A stretch of DNA of 64,000 nt from G965279355 sp965279355 (GTDB lineage: Bacteria > Pseudomonadota > Alphaproteobacteria > CACIAM-22H2). The notes under the pieces were generated by a model. It ran no database searches. It saw nothing but the letters and a program-made list of their open reading frames with translations, and was not told the origin of the DNA. Shown piece after piece: positions 50,164-59,476 of this stretch. The stretch is taken from the NCBI GenBank assembly GCA_965279355.1, contig OZ257155.1:372001-436000 (forward strand). The letters run 5' to 3'. Each line of letters starts with the position of its first letter. The first letter of the stretch is position 1. The position numbers and the translations under genes were made by a program.

Positions 50164-51615
50164 TTACTTTAGGCCGCGGACAACCTGAATGTCCAACTCG
50201 CGGATTTTCTTCCGGAGGGTGTTCCGATTCAGACCAAGCAGGTGTGCTGCCTTGATCTGATTGCCCCGGGTTGCCGCCAAGCTTAGCCCGATCAGCGGTC
50301 GCTCGATCTCGCGCAGCACCCGATCATACAGACCGGCCGCCGGGAGAGCTTCGCGATGGGCCTCGAAATAGGCCTTCAGATGCCGCTCGGCAGCGGTCCC
50401 CAGCGAATCATCGAGGGGCGGCGCTTCGGGGGCTACGCGCGGCGTAGTGTCGCCCAGCTCGCTCTCGATCACGTCCACGCTGATCGTCTCCTGCGAGTAC
50501 AGGGCGACGATACGGCGGATCATGTTCTCGAGTTCGCGGACATTGCCCGGCCAGCGATAGGACTTCAGACGATCAAGCGCGCCTGGGTCGAACAGCTTGT
50601 TCGGCAGCCCCTCATTCGCACACAGCGACAGGAAGTGACGGGCAAGGGCCGGAATGTCGTCGACGCGCTCGCGCAGCGGCGGCAGGCGGATGGGCACCAC
50701 GTTGAGGCGATAGAACAGGTCTTCACGGAACAGGCCCTGACGGACCAGCTGTTTCAGATCGCGGTGCGTGGCGGCGATGATGCGGACATCGGCTCGGATC
50801 CGGTTGCGTCCGCCGACCGTGGTGTACTCACCTTCCTGCAGCACGCGCAGCAGGCGGGTCTGCGCCTCGATCGGCATGTCGCCGATTTCGTCGAGGAACA
50901 GCGTCCCGCCCTGGGCCTGCTCAAAGCGGCCGGCAAATCGTGCGGTCGCTCCGGTAAAAGCGCCCTTCTCGTGGCCGAACAATTCGCTCTCAATCAGTTC
51001 GCGCGGGATCGCGGCCATGTTGATCGCGACGAAGGGCCCGTTGCGGCGCTTGCCGTAATCATGCAGCGCCCGTGCGACCAGCTCCTTGCCGGTGCCTGAC
51101 TCGCCATTGATCATCACCGTGAGATCGGTGCCCATCAGCCGCGCCAGAACGCGATAGATATCCTGCATCGCCGGCGAACGACCGATCAGCGGGAGGCGCT
51201 CGCCGTTGTCGCCGAGCGGTGCCGCTTCCGTGTCGACCGCAGGCGCCAGAGGCTGGCGCAGCGCGCGCTCGACGACGTTGATCAGTTCCTTCAGATCGAA
51301 GGGCTTGGGGAGATATTCGAAAGCGCCCCGCTCCGTCGCCTTCACTGCGGTGAGCAAGGTGTTCTGCGCGCTCATCACAACCACCCGCAACTCGGGGCGG
51401 ACCTTGCGAATGCGCGGGACCAGATCGAGCCCGTTTTCGTCGGGCATCACGACATCGGTGATGACGAGATCACCATCGCCGTCAGTCACCCACTGCCAAA
51501 GCGTGGCAGCGTTGCCGGTTGTCTTTACCTCGTAGCCCAGCCGGCCCAAGGCCTCGTTGAGCACAGTGCGAATCGCACGGTCATCATCTGCAATCAGGAT
51601 AGTCGCTGGGTTCAT
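50164..51615 (-). CDS. ntrC: Nitrogen regulator NtrC
   Basis: A 483-residue sigma-54 activator. The receiver (ILIADDDRAIRTVL, phospho-acceptor in LVITDVVMPDENG) is followed by the AAA+ domain with Walker A NGESGTGKELV, intact GAFTGA loop (FGHEKGAFTGATA), Walker B GGTLFLDEIGDMP, and the C-terminal Fis-type helix-turn-helix (AAHLLGLNRNTLRKKIRELDI). Phosphorylated by NtrB at low nitrogen, it activates genes for nitrogen uptake and assimilation. It overlaps ntrB by four bases. Confidence 0.97.
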   Translation of the reverse strand: MNPATILIADDDRAIRTVLNEALGRLGYEVKTTGNAATLWQWVTDGDGDLVITDVVMPDENGLDLVPRIRKVRPELRVVVMSAQNTLLTAVKATERGAFEYLPKPFDLKELINVVERALRQPLAPAVDTEAAPLGDNGERLPLIGRSPAMQDIYRVLARLMGTDLTVMINGESGTGKELVARALHDYGKRRNGPFVAINMAAIPRELIESELFGHEKGAFTGATARFAGRFEQAQGGTLFLDEIGDMPIEAQTRLLRVLQEGEYTTVGGRNRIRADVRIIAATHRDLKQLVRQGLFREDLFYRLNVVPIRLPPLRERVDDIPALARHFLSLCANEGLPNKLFDPGALDRLKSYRWPGNVRELENMIRRIVALYSQETISVDVIESELGDTTPRVAPEAPPLDDSLGTAAERHLKAYFEAHREALPAAGLYDRVLREIERPLIGLSLAATRGNQIKAAHLLGLNRNTLRKKIRELDIQVVRGLK

Positions 51616-52739
51616 ACGCCGTTTGTCTCGCCCTCGTAGAGCGGGAGCATCACGCGGAACACCGTCCGACGGGGTTGGCTGTCGAATTCGATGACGCCGC
51701 CGTGATCGCCCACAATCTTAGCAACTAATGCAAGACCTAGGCCGGTTCCGTTCATCTTTGTGCTCACAAAAGGATCAAACAGATGCTGGCGGATGTCGGT
51801 GCTGATCCCAGGCCCGTTATCCTGGATGCCGACAACGAGGGGCAGTTTGAGGCGGGCGTCGCTCCCCGGCACCGCCATGCGCATGCCATGCTGATAGGAC
51901 GTGGTCAGGACGATCTCAGCGCCCGGATCGGCGGCGGCTTCAGCAGCGTTCTTCACCAGATTGAGAAAAACCTGGATGAGCTGGTCGCGATTGCCGAACA
52001 CCGGCGGCAGCGAGGGATCGTAGTTTTCGATGAAGCGGACATGTGCGCCAAAGCCGTTCTGGGCGACCTTGCGGACGTGCTCCAGCACCTGATGGATGTT
52101 GACCGCAGCGCGCTCCAGCGGACGCAGGTCCGAGAACACCTCCATACGGTCGACGAGCTTGCGGATGCGGTCCGTCTCGTCGCAGATCAGGCTGGTCAGT
52201 TCGCGGTCCTTTGCCGATACAGCGGACTGTTCGAGAAGCTGCGCCGCGCCGCGGATGCCGGACAGCGGGTTCTTCACTTCATGCGCCAGCATTGCCGCCA
52301 TGGCGGAAACCGACCGGGCGGCACCGCGATGGACGAGTTGGCGGTCGATCTTGCGCGCGATTGAGCGTTCGTGGATCGACAGCACCACAGTGCCATCGCT
52401 GTCAGGCATTGGCGCCGCCTGCAGGCCGACAAAATGCACGCCGATCCGCGCCGTCTCGATAGTCACGCCCTCCTCCGAAACGGACGCCCCGGTTTTGCGC
52501 GCCTGTTCCAGCAGCGCCATCAAAGCGCTGTCCTCCGCCAACAGATCCGTGATCGGTGTGCCGCACATCGTCGGCGCGCCAAGCTCAAAGAAATTCTCGG
52601 CAGATGGATTGACGTAGAGGATTTCGTCTGATGCGGCGACGACAACGACCGCGTCGGACAACGCGCCGAGTACGCTGGCCGGTTCAAATGCCGGCCGTTT
52701 CACGCGCTCGATTTTACGGACCGTAGATTGGCTCATCAT
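51612..52739 (-). CDS. ntrB: Nitrogen sensor kinase NtrB
   Basis: A 375-residue soluble kinase, with a PAS domain (FEPASVLGALSDAVVVVAASDEILYVNPSAENFFEL) and a kinase core: HEVKNPLSGIRGAAQLLE holds the phospho-His; NLVKNAAEAAADPGAE, IQDNGPGISTDI and FVSTKMNGTGLGLALVAKIV form the ATP site. Activity is set by PII protein. The start at 52739 overlaps the dusB stop (ATGATGA); earlier in-frame starts lie inside dusB. Confidence 0.96.
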   Translation of the reverse strand: MMSQSTVRKIERVKRPAFEPASVLGALSDAVVVVAASDEILYVNPSAENFFELGAPTMCGTPITDLLAEDSALMALLEQARKTGASVSEEGVTIETARIGVHFVGLQAAPMPDSDGTVVLSIHERSIARKIDRQLVHRGAARSVSAMAAMLAHEVKNPLSGIRGAAQLLEQSAVSAKDRELTSLICDETDRIRKLVDRMEVFSDLRPLERAAVNIHQVLEHVRKVAQNGFGAHVRFIENYDPSLPPVFGNRDQLIQVFLNLVKNAAEAAADPGAEIVLTTSYQHGMRMAVPGSDARLKLPLVVGIQDNGPGISTDIRQHLFDPFVSTKMNGTGLGLALVAKIVGDHGGVIEFDSQPRRTVFRVMLPLYEGETNGV

Positions 52740-53728
52740 GCCGCCTGTAAGACAGTTTCGGATGAATCCGGCCACGCGGCATATGCCGCCGCGCGAATTT
52801 CCTCGGGATTTTTCATTGTCATGACGCGGCCCCGGAACTCTGCCGCGCCGGCGAAGCCCTTCGAGTACCAGCCCAGATGTTTGCGGGCCATCCGCACGCC
52901 GGTGTCGACGCCGTAGTGCTCCAGCATGGCGTCGAAATGTTCGAGCATGATGTCGCGGCGGCGCGCCAGCGCCGGATCAGCGAGCCGCTCACCAGTCTCA
53001 AGGAAATGGCTGACCTGTGAGGGAAACCACGGTCGGCCGCAGGCACCGCGACCGATCATCACGCCGTCGGCGCCAGACAGCGCGAGCGCCTCTGTCGCAT
53101 CATCGAGCGTCGTGATGTCGCCGTTACAGATAACGGGGATCGAAACGGCTTCTTTCACTGTTCTGATAAACGCCCAATTCGCCGTACCTTCATAAAACTG
53201 ACAGCGCGTACGGCCGTGGATCGTAACCATCTGGATCCCGCAATCCTGGGCGATACGCGCAAGGCTCGGCGCATTGAGGCTCTTGTCGTCCCAGCCCATG
53301 CGCATCTTGAGTGTTACAGGCAGTTTCACGGCTTTGACCGTGGCTTCGAGGATGCGTGCCGCGTGAACCTCATCGCGCATCAGCGACGATCCGGCGTGGC
53401 CGTTCACGACCTTCTTCACGGGGCAGCCGAAATTGATGTCGATGAGCGCGGCACCGCGATCTTCGTTGAGCTTCGCCGCCTCGGCCATCACCGCGGGTTC
53501 GCAACCCGCCAATTGGACCGCCATCGGAAATTCCTCGGGCGTGTTCTGGGCCATGCGAAGCGTCTGGCGGTTTTCGCGGATCATCGCCTGGCTGGCAATC
53601 ATCTCCGAAACCACCAGTCCGGCTCCGGAGCGCTTTACGAGCCGGCGGAACGGCATATCGGTGATCCCCGACAGCGGCGCGAGGATGACCCGACTTGCCA
53701 GTTCGATCCGTCCGATGCGAATGCTCAT
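52736..53728 (-). CDS. dusB: tRNA dihydrouridine synthase B (NifR3)
   Basis: A 330-residue flavin enzyme that reduces specific uridines of tRNA. APLSGITDMPFRRLV begins the barrel; the catalytic Cys is in IDINFGCPVKKVVNG; HGRTRCQFYEGTANW is a hallmark. In alphaproteobacteria it stands first in the ntr operon, as here. The 93 bases between its start and the next gene contain no obvious ORF. Confidence 0.95.
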   Translation of the reverse strand: MSIRIGRIELASRVILAPLSGITDMPFRRLVKRSGAGLVVSEMIASQAMIRENRQTLRMAQNTPEEFPMAVQLAGCEPAVMAEAAKLNEDRGAALIDINFGCPVKKVVNGHAGSSLMRDEVHAARILEATVKAVKLPVTLKMRMGWDDKSLNAPSLARIAQDCGIQMVTIHGRTRCQFYEGTANWAFIRTVKEAVSIPVICNGDITTLDDATEALALSGADGVMIGRGACGRPWFPSQVSHFLETGERLADPALARRRDIMLEHFDAMLEHYGVDTGVRMARKHLGWYSKGFAGAAEFRGRVMTMKNPEEIRAAAYAAWPDSSETVLQAA

Positions 53729-53821
53729 TTTACGGGCAATTTCTGGAAATGATTAATCTTTAGGCGACGACCCTAGCGCGAACCATGTTGCAGCGCAACA
53801 AAAGAATTCGGCTGGGCCTCC

Positions 53822-54637
53822 CTATCCCATCAGGACGTCAGTCACGAATTTTACCCCCGGATAGGCCAGGGTCAGGAGCAGATAGGCTCCCAGCACATAT
53901 CGCGCGGCACGCCGACCGCTGATCCCGCCTCGGTGATGGAGCCATAGCAGAGCGGCGATCATCGCAAAGGTCGTCAGCGAGAGAACCGTCTTGTGGTCGA
54001 GACGTAGCAGCGCGCGCCGTTCGATCCATTCGATTGTCATACCGGTGACGAGGGCAAGGGCCAGGACTGCTTCGCTGATCATCAGCAAACGCGACTGCAG
54101 GTCTTCTCCCTCAGCGATCGATGGCAACTGGCGCGTGAAGGATGTCGGATGTTTCAGCTTCAGGGCCCGCTCCTGAAGAAACACGGCGCACCCAGCGACG
54201 GCTGAAAGTGTCAGCAAGGCGTAAGCGGAAATCGCCACGAGAATATGCGCTTCCAGCCATGCCGACAGGCCCCCGGCAATCATAGGCCGCTCCGGAGCGT
54301 GTTGCCAGATCGTCGCAAGCACTCCCAACAGGAACAGATAGCCGAGCAGCAGCGGCGTCAGCTTCCATGCCGTGCGGAACACTGCGGAGACCACGGCAAA
54401 GAGCGCAATGGTGACAGCGATCGAGAGCCACAATGCGGCCGTCAAGCCGGTGCGCCATGCGCCGCCGAATTCGACAAAGACCCAGAGCGCAGGGCCAGCG
54501 ATGGCCACGGCCAACAATGGCCAGAACAGAGTCCCTTGAGTGTCCGCCGGATGAGCACCCCGAATATTGGGAGCCAATGCGGCGGGAATCAGGGAGGCGA
54601 GCGCAACCAGGCTCAGGAGGAACGGCTGTGAGAGCAT
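53822..54637 (-). CDS. CcsA/YpjD-like cytochrome c assembly-family membrane protein
   Basis: A 271-residue protein with about eight membrane spans. The pattern AWLEAHILVAISAYALLTLSAVAGCAVFLQERALK places conserved His in WLEAHI, and a later DHKTVLSLTTFAMIAALLWLHHRGG supplies other His in the last third; both are marks of the CcsA/CcmC-like family that handle heme. In alphaproteobacteria similar proteins stand alone and their role is unclear. It is convergent with nothing; its start faces the dienelactone hydrolase gene 163 bases away. Confidence 0.8.
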   Translation of the reverse strand: MLSQPFLLSLVALASLIPAALAPNIRGAHPADTQGTLFWPLLAVAIAGPALWVFVEFGGAWRTGLTAALWLSIAVTIALFAVVSAVFRTAWKLTPLLLGYLFLLGVLATIWQHAPERPMIAGGLSAWLEAHILVAISAYALLTLSAVAGCAVFLQERALKLKHPTSFTRQLPSIAEGEDLQSRLLMISEAVLALALVTGMTIEWIERRALLRLDHKTVLSLTTFAMIAALLWLHHRGGISGRRAARYVLGAYLLLTLAYPGVKFVTDVLMG

Positions 54638-54800
54638 CGGACGACTATAGCCTTTTGCCGCGACCGACCGACATCGAGAACACCGGGGTGGGGCTGAATA
54701 GTTTCTTAGAAAGTATGGGTCGGCGTTGCATTCGCCTAAAACCGTATGTTACGATTCTGTGCAATTTCAAGCTTTTAGATAAAATTGCAGGGGTCAGGGG

Positions 54801-55514
54801 ATGCCGGACATCACGGTAAAGGGAAAATTCGGCGGCACGTTCAAGGCGTATATGTCACGCCCGGCGGCGCCTCCTGCCGGCGTCAAAAACATGCCCGGCA
54901 TCGTGCTGATCCAGGAAATCTTCGGCGTCAACCAGGTGATGCGCGATCTCGCCGACAGCTATGCGCGGCAAGGCTACATCGTTCTGTGCCCCGATCTCTT
55001 CTGGCGCAAGAAACCCGGCATTCAGCTCACCGACAAGACACAACAGGAATGGGACCTCGCCTTCGCGCTGTACCGCGGCTTCGACGACGCGAAGGGCGTT
55101 GAAGATCTCGGGTCCACGATGGATGAGTTGCGCCGCACACCGGGCTGCTCCGGCAAAGTCGGAGCAGTTGGCTACTGCCTCGGCGGCAAGCTCGCCTATC
55201 TCATGTCGACGCGGACAACGATCGATTGTTCAGTGGGCTTCTATGGCGTCGGGCTCGAGACGTCGCTGACCGAGGCGCCGAAAATCCGTAAGCCGCTCAT
55301 GTTGCACATTGCCGAGGAAGATCAGTTCGTACCGCATGACGTACAGGATAAGATCGTGGCCGCGCTTGGCAAGACCCCGCTCGTCACACTGCACAAATAT
55401 CCGAACGTCAACCATGCCTTCGCCCGTGAGGGCGGCAAGCATTTCAATGCCGACATGGCGCACGTTGCCAACAAGCGGACCAGCGACTACCTCTATAAGC
55501 ACCTCTACATCTGA
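54801..55514 (+). CDS. Dienelactone hydrolase family protein
   Basis: A 237-residue alpha/beta hydrolase. The nucleophile is Cys in GAVGYCLGGKLAYLMS; the acid is in HIAEEDQFVPHD; the His is in YPNVNHAFAREGGKHFN. IVLIQEIFGVNQVMRDLADSYARQGYIVLCPDLFWR is the typical N-terminal part. True dienelactone hydrolase opens the lactone made from chlorocatechols, but many family members act on other esters. CAGGGG precedes the ATG. Confidence 0.92.
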   Translation: MPDITVKGKFGGTFKAYMSRPAAPPAGVKNMPGIVLIQEIFGVNQVMRDLADSYARQGYIVLCPDLFWRKKPGIQLTDKTQQEWDLAFALYRGFDDAKGVEDLGSTMDELRRTPGCSGKVGAVGYCLGGKLAYLMSTRTTIDCSVGFYGVGLETSLTEAPKIRKPLMLHIAEEDQFVPHDVQDKIVAALGKTPLVTLHKYPNVNHAFAREGGKHFNADMAHVANKRTSDYLYKHLYI

Positions 55515-55523
55515 GCGCCGAAG

Positions 55524-55811
55524 TCAGCTTCCCTCGACGGCAACCATATTTATTTTTGCCGCTCCGGCGCGGGCGCGTCTCGCCTTTGTATATTCGACCG
55601 ACGTGTAAAACTTGCGTGCCGTCTCGAGCGACGGAAACTCCAGGATAACCACCCGGTTGGGTCGCCATTCGCCTTCAAGGACCGCAGTCTGGCCGCCGCG
55701 CGACAGAAACCGCCCCCCGTGTTTGGCAATCGCTTCGGGCGTCAGTTTCTTGTATTGCTCGTATTTGTCAGGATCGAGCACTTCCGCATCGGCGATAATG
55801 TACGCGACCAT
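55524..55811 (-). CDS. DUF1330 domain protein
   Basis: A 95-residue protein with a ferredoxin-like fold common to the DUF1330 family: MVAYIIADAEVLDPDKYEQYKKLTPEAIAKHGGRFLSRGG at the start and RVVILEFPSLETARKFYTSVEYTKARRARAGAAKINMVAVEG later. The function is unknown. The start at 55811 fits the family; the frame reaches to 55847 without a sensible N-terminus. It is tail to tail with the dienelactone hydrolase and divergent from ispDF. Confidence 0.9.
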   Translation of the reverse strand: MVAYIIADAEVLDPDKYEQYKKLTPEAIAKHGGRFLSRGGQTAVLEGEWRPNRVVILEFPSLETARKFYTSVEYTKARRARAGAAKINMVAVEGS

Positions 55812-55874
55812 GGTCCCGCCCCCCCCATTTACTACCCACCGTAGCAAGGATGCCGGACGCTTCCGGCTGAAACA

Positions 55875-57017
55875 ATGACCGGCTGCATTGCGCTCATTGT
55901 TGCTGCCGGTCGCGGTCAGCGCGTGGGTGGTGGACTACCCAAACAATATCGGGAAATCGGCGGCGTCCCGGTTTTACGGCACAGTCTGAATGTCTTTTCG
56001 CGGCACAAACGGATCCACGGGGTGCGGGTAGTCATTCATCCCGATGACCGTTCACTCTATGACAGTGCCGCGCAGTCGCTCGAACTGCTGACTCCGGTCG
56101 CCGGTGGCGCCGAGCGCCAGGATTCAGTCCGTCTCGGCCTGGAAAGCCTTATGGCGCTCGCACCGGAGCACGTCTTGATCCATGACGGAGCGCGGCCATT
56201 CGTGGATTCTGCAACCATCGATCGCGTTCTCGATGCACTGGGAGACGCGCCAGGCGCCATTCCTGCCTTGCCGGTTGTCGATGCGCTCAAGCGAACGTCA
56301 GGAACATCTGTCGACAGAACCGGATTGTGGCGCGCGCAAACACCGCAGGCGTTCCGCTTCGACGCAATCCTGGACGCTCATCGGAAGGCAGCCGGCGCTT
56401 CGCTGGCTGATGATGCGGCCGTCGCCGAACATGCGAGACTTGCCGTGTCACTCGTGACCGGCAGCGACGCCAATTTCAAGCTGACTACGGAAGAAGACTT
56501 TCAGCGCGCAGCACAAATGATGTCGTCGGGTGCTGATATCCGCGTCGGTAGCGGTTTTGACGTCCACGGTTTTGGCGACGGCAATGGCGTGCATCTCTGC
56601 GGTGTTGCGGTGAAGCACGATCGTGGGCTTATCGGTCATTCGGACGGCGATGTCGGTTTGCATGCAGTAACCGATGCCCTGCTTGGCGCCATCGGCGCCG
56701 GCGATATCGGCGAACATTTCCCGCCCAGCGACATGCGCTGGAAGGGCGCTGATTCGGCTCAGTTCCTGCGTCACGCCGCCGATCTTGTCGCAAAAGCCGG
56801 CGGCGTCATCACACATGTCGATGTCACCATCATCTGCGAAGCGCCCAAGGTCTCGCCGCATCGCAAAGCCATGGTCACGCGTCTTGCTGAAATTCTTCAG
56901 CTGCCGACGTCACGCTGCTCGGTAAAGGCAACGACAACCGAAGGGCTAGGCTTTGCCGGCCGGCGGGAAGGCATTGCGGCCCAGGCAACGGCAACGGTGC
57001 GTCTGCCATCGTTATGA
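55875..57017 (+). CDS. ispDF: Bifunctional IspD/IspF isoprenoid enzyme
   Basis: A 380-residue fusion. The IspD half (residues 1-215; IALIVAAGRGQRVGGGLPKQY, VLIHDGARPF) makes CDP-methylerythritol; the IspF half (about 220-380; RVGSGFDVHGFGDGN with metal ligands D and H, then LIGHSDGDVGLHAVTDALLGA) closes the cyclodiphosphate ring. Two steps of the non-mevalonate pathway are thus in one chain. Fused IspDF is characteristic of alphaproteobacteria and some epsilonproteobacteria. The stop overlaps the pgpA start. Confidence 0.96.
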   Translation: MTGCIALIVAAGRGQRVGGGLPKQYREIGGVPVLRHSLNVFSRHKRIHGVRVVIHPDDRSLYDSAAQSLELLTPVAGGAERQDSVRLGLESLMALAPEHVLIHDGARPFVDSATIDRVLDALGDAPGAIPALPVVDALKRTSGTSVDRTGLWRAQTPQAFRFDAILDAHRKAAGASLADDAAVAEHARLAVSLVTGSDANFKLTTEEDFQRAAQMMSSGADIRVGSGFDVHGFGDGNGVHLCGVAVKHDRGLIGHSDGDVGLHAVTDALLGAIGAGDIGEHFPPSDMRWKGADSAQFLRHAADLVAKAGGVITHVDVTIICEAPKVSPHRKAMVTRLAEILQLPTSRCSVKATTTEGLGFAGRREGIAAQATATVRLPSL

Positions 57018-57541
57018 AAATCAAGCTTCGCCCCGGCAGCCTGCCGTCCTCCCTGCCCTTCATACATCCCGCGAGTCTGATCGCCACTGGCTTTGGCGTC
57101 GGCTTGATGCCAATGGCGTCAGGAACCTGGGGATCGCTGGCTGCATTACCGATTGGCTGGCTGGTGGCATTGCAATGGGGGACGATCGGTCTGTTGGTCG
57201 CAACCGCAATCGCAACCGTCGCCGGAATTTGGGCATCTTCCGTCGTGGTGAAGGCCGGCACGGCGCAGGATCCGGGTCTCATCGTCATCGATGAGATCGC
57301 AGCGATGTGGCTGACGCTCGCGTTCACTCCGCTCACCTGGTGGGGATATCTGGTCGCGTTCCTGTTGTTCCGCGCCGCGGATATTTTCAAGCCTTTCCCC
57401 GCCAACTGGTGCGACCGTAATGTGCATGGCGGGCTCGGCGTCATGCTCGACGATCTGGTCGCCGGACTCTATGCCGGGGTCGCCACATATCTTTTGTCGG
57501 AGTATCTCCTGCGTGATGTTCTCGCGTCGTTTGGTTACTAA
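57014..57541 (+). CDS. pgpA: Phosphatidylglycerophosphatase A
   Basis: A 175-residue membrane phosphatase that removes phosphate from phosphatidylglycerophosphate. LIATGFGVGLMPMASGTWGSLAALP opens the family domain; DPGLIVIDEIAAMWLTL and LFRAADIFKPFPANWCDRNVHGGLGVMLDDLVAG carry the conserved acidic residues. About four spans. It overlaps ispDF by four bases and the pncC gene by about 26. Confidence 0.94.
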   Translation: MKIKLRPGSLPSSLPFIHPASLIATGFGVGLMPMASGTWGSLAALPIGWLVALQWGTIGLLVATAIATVAGIWASSVVVKAGTAQDPGLIVIDEIAAMWLTLAFTPLTWWGYLVAFLLFRAADIFKPFPANWCDRNVHGGLGVMLDDLVAGLYAGVATYLLSEYLLRDVLASFGY

Positions 57542-58010
57542 GGCCATCTCGGTTCTGTCGGCGTGCCGGAAGAACGGCCTGACGTTGGCAACGGCTGAAT
57601 CCTGCACCGGCGGTTTGATCGCCGCCATCCTGACTGAAATTCCCGGTGCTTCTGACGTGATCGACCGCGGGTTCGTTACCTACTCGAATAGCGCCAAAAC
57701 AATTCTGCTGGGTGTTCCCTCCCGCCTTATCGAGAAGCATGGGGCGGTCAGTGAGCCCGTCGCTCGCAGAATGGCGGAAGGCGCCGTCAGGCGGGCAGGT
57801 TCAAAGCTGGGGATCGGCGTCACCGGTATTGCCGGCCCTGGTGGCGGCACGCCCCGCAAGCCGGTTGGGCTCGTGCACGTCGCCTGCGCGCGCTGCGGCA
57901 AGCCGACGCTGCACAAACAAACTGTCTTCAAAGGAGATCGCTCGGCAATCCGGGAAAAAGCAGCCCTGACGGCGCTGCAGATGCTGCTGAGGCAGGCGAA
58001 GCGTCGTTAA
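57516..58010 (+). CDS. pncC: CinA C-terminal family nicotinamide-nucleotide amidohydrolase
   Basis: A 164-residue enzyme of the CinA C-terminal family, which deamidates NMN to nicotinic acid mononucleotide. TLATAESCTGGLIAAILTEIPGASDVIDRGFVTYSNSAK and GVTGIAGPGGGTPRKPVGLVHVA are the conserved segments. The start MFSRRLVTKAISVLSACRKNG at 57516 makes the gene overlap the end of pgpA by 26 bases, which suggests translational coupling. This ispDF-pgpA-cinA order is usual in alphaproteobacteria. Confidence 0.92.
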   Translation: MFSRRLVTKAISVLSACRKNGLTLATAESCTGGLIAAILTEIPGASDVIDRGFVTYSNSAKTILLGVPSRLIEKHGAVSEPVARRMAEGAVRRAGSKLGIGVTGIAGPGGGTPRKPVGLVHVACARCGKPTLHKQTVFKGDRSAIREKAALTALQMLLRQAKRR

Positions 58011-58025
58011 CGCGTTGTGAGTTGG

Positions 58026-59153
58026 TCAGGCGTCGTTGGCCCGTGGCGCAAGCAACACGCAGCCGGCCTGACTGCTCTCGAGCCGCTGACATAGCGCGCC
58101 GGCCTCAGCGCGACTGGGAAACGGACTGGTGAGTATCCGGTAAAACGTCCCCCGCTCCCCCAGGTCGATCCGCGAGATGGTCAATTCCATCCGCGTCAGG
58201 ACATCGGCGTAAAGCCGGCTCAAACGACTGAGCTCCCGCGATGCGCCTTCATGCGATCGTAGCGACCCGAGTTGTGCACGCACACCTGTACTCGTGGTTG
58301 CCACCGTTGCCGGCGGCGTCTCAGTTTTGAATTCCGACATCTGAGCCGAGGCAACGGTGGGCTCTTCCGCTGGGATCGATGCGCCGGTAGCGACTTCAGG
58401 CTGCGGCCATACTGGTTCCGCCCCCTTGGCGACGAGCGGCTTCGGTAGCAGACCGGTCCCGATTACCTGGCACGGCGCGCGCCGCTCGATCAGGGCACTA
58501 CAGACCTGGCCCGCCTGGTCTCGTTCGGCGTAGGAGTCGGCCACGACACGATAGTAGGTGCCGCGTTCACCCTGCGTGGTCCGCTCGACAATGAGACGGC
58601 TGTCGGCGAGCGGTCGTGCAAACAGTCGGCTCAGGCGGTTGAGTTCCTCATGAGCCGCGTCAGACGAACGAAACGAAGCAAGTTGCAACCTGAACCGGGG
58701 CTCTGGCGCCGCCGATACCGCGTTATCCAGTTTGTCATCCGGCCCCAGTTCAACAACTTGAGCATCCGCGGGTGGCACGAGCTCCGGCTGTGACGGGACC
58801 CCTTGAGGAGGCAAACTCAGAAAGACCTCTGCCGACGCCGGTTCGTCGCGAGATTCGGATGCCGGCGGGGTCATCGCAAATGCGGTCGTTGTCGGATTGA
58901 AGCGGCCATTCTGCGCGACGAGGGGCTGCCCGTTTGAATCGACGCCTTCGGGCCGAACGCGGGTTGGCCAGCGCTCGGCTTCGATCAGCGGAACGGTAGA
59001 AGTCACCTCTTCGCGGTTTATGCTCTGCAAGTAGAGGAGGGTCGCACCAACGCCGGCCGAGAACGACAGGATCGTTGCGACCGCAAGAGACGCGAAGCCG
59101 CTTAAACGCGACCGGGCGGAATATACGCTATGTCGATCAGTCGAGGACGCCAT
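58026..59153 (-). CDS. Membrane protein with two SPOR domains
   Basis: A 375-residue protein with an N-terminal cytoplasmic tail, one membrane span (about residues 20-45, SGFASLAVATILSFSAGVGATLLYL), a Pro-rich linker and two SPOR domains: about residues 150-240 (RFRLQLASFRSSDAAHEELNRLSRLFARPL) and about 285-375 (VRAQLGSLRSHEGASRELSRLSRLYADVL). SPOR domains bind peptidoglycan stripped of stem peptides at the division site. Two in one chain is less common. The protein could take part in cell division or envelope control. Confidence 0.87.
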   Translation of the reverse strand: MASSTDRHSVYSARSRLSGFASLAVATILSFSAGVGATLLYLQSINREEVTSTVPLIEAERWPTRVRPEGVDSNGQPLVAQNGRFNPTTTAFAMTPPASESRDEPASAEVFLSLPPQGVPSQPELVPPADAQVVELGPDDKLDNAVSAAPEPRFRLQLASFRSSDAAHEELNRLSRLFARPLADSRLIVERTTQGERGTYYRVVADSYAERDQAGQVCSALIERRAPCQVIGTGLLPKPLVAKGAEPVWPQPEVATGASIPAEEPTVASAQMSEFKTETPPATVATTSTGVRAQLGSLRSHEGASRELSRLSRLYADVLTRMELTISRIDLGERGTFYRILTSPFPSRAEAGALCQRLESSQAGCVLLAPRANDA

Positions 59154-59476
59154 GTGCCCTCCCAGGGCCGCTGCGCAAGGTCAGCGACTCGGGCATTGTG
59201 GGCGCCGAGGCGATTCTCTGTCAACGTCTTCTCACAACGGACGTTTATAAGAAAAATACCACATCGATTGAGCTAATATTCCGCAAGATCCTTCATTTTA
59301 AGGTCACTTCTTGTCGACAAGTCTTTGAAATTTTTGGCATAAAAGTATATTTTTCATATTTTTTTCAATGCAATAGGTACTATAATTTCATATTCTATAT
59401 TAAGTTAATGTGCTATTCACCTTTTAACTAAACCTTATCGCGGGGGAACCTCCAAAGATTGTGGTACGGTTTGCAA
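59154..59476. other. AT-rich intergenic island with a 12-bp palindrome
   Basis: From about 59240 to 59450 the sequence is strikingly AT-rich against its high-GC surroundings. It includes runs such as TATATTTTTCATATTTTTTT and a perfect 12-bp palindrome CTTGTCGACAAG at 59310-59321. No convincing gene was seen. The region probably carries promoters of the flanking divergent genes and a site for a nucleoid protein. Confidence 0.55.

Noticed and set aside
59075..59431. Plus-strand frame of 118 codons running through the AT-rich island
   Set aside because: It starts inside the SPOR gene on the opposite strand, has no ribosome site, and its second half merely reflects AT-rich DNA.
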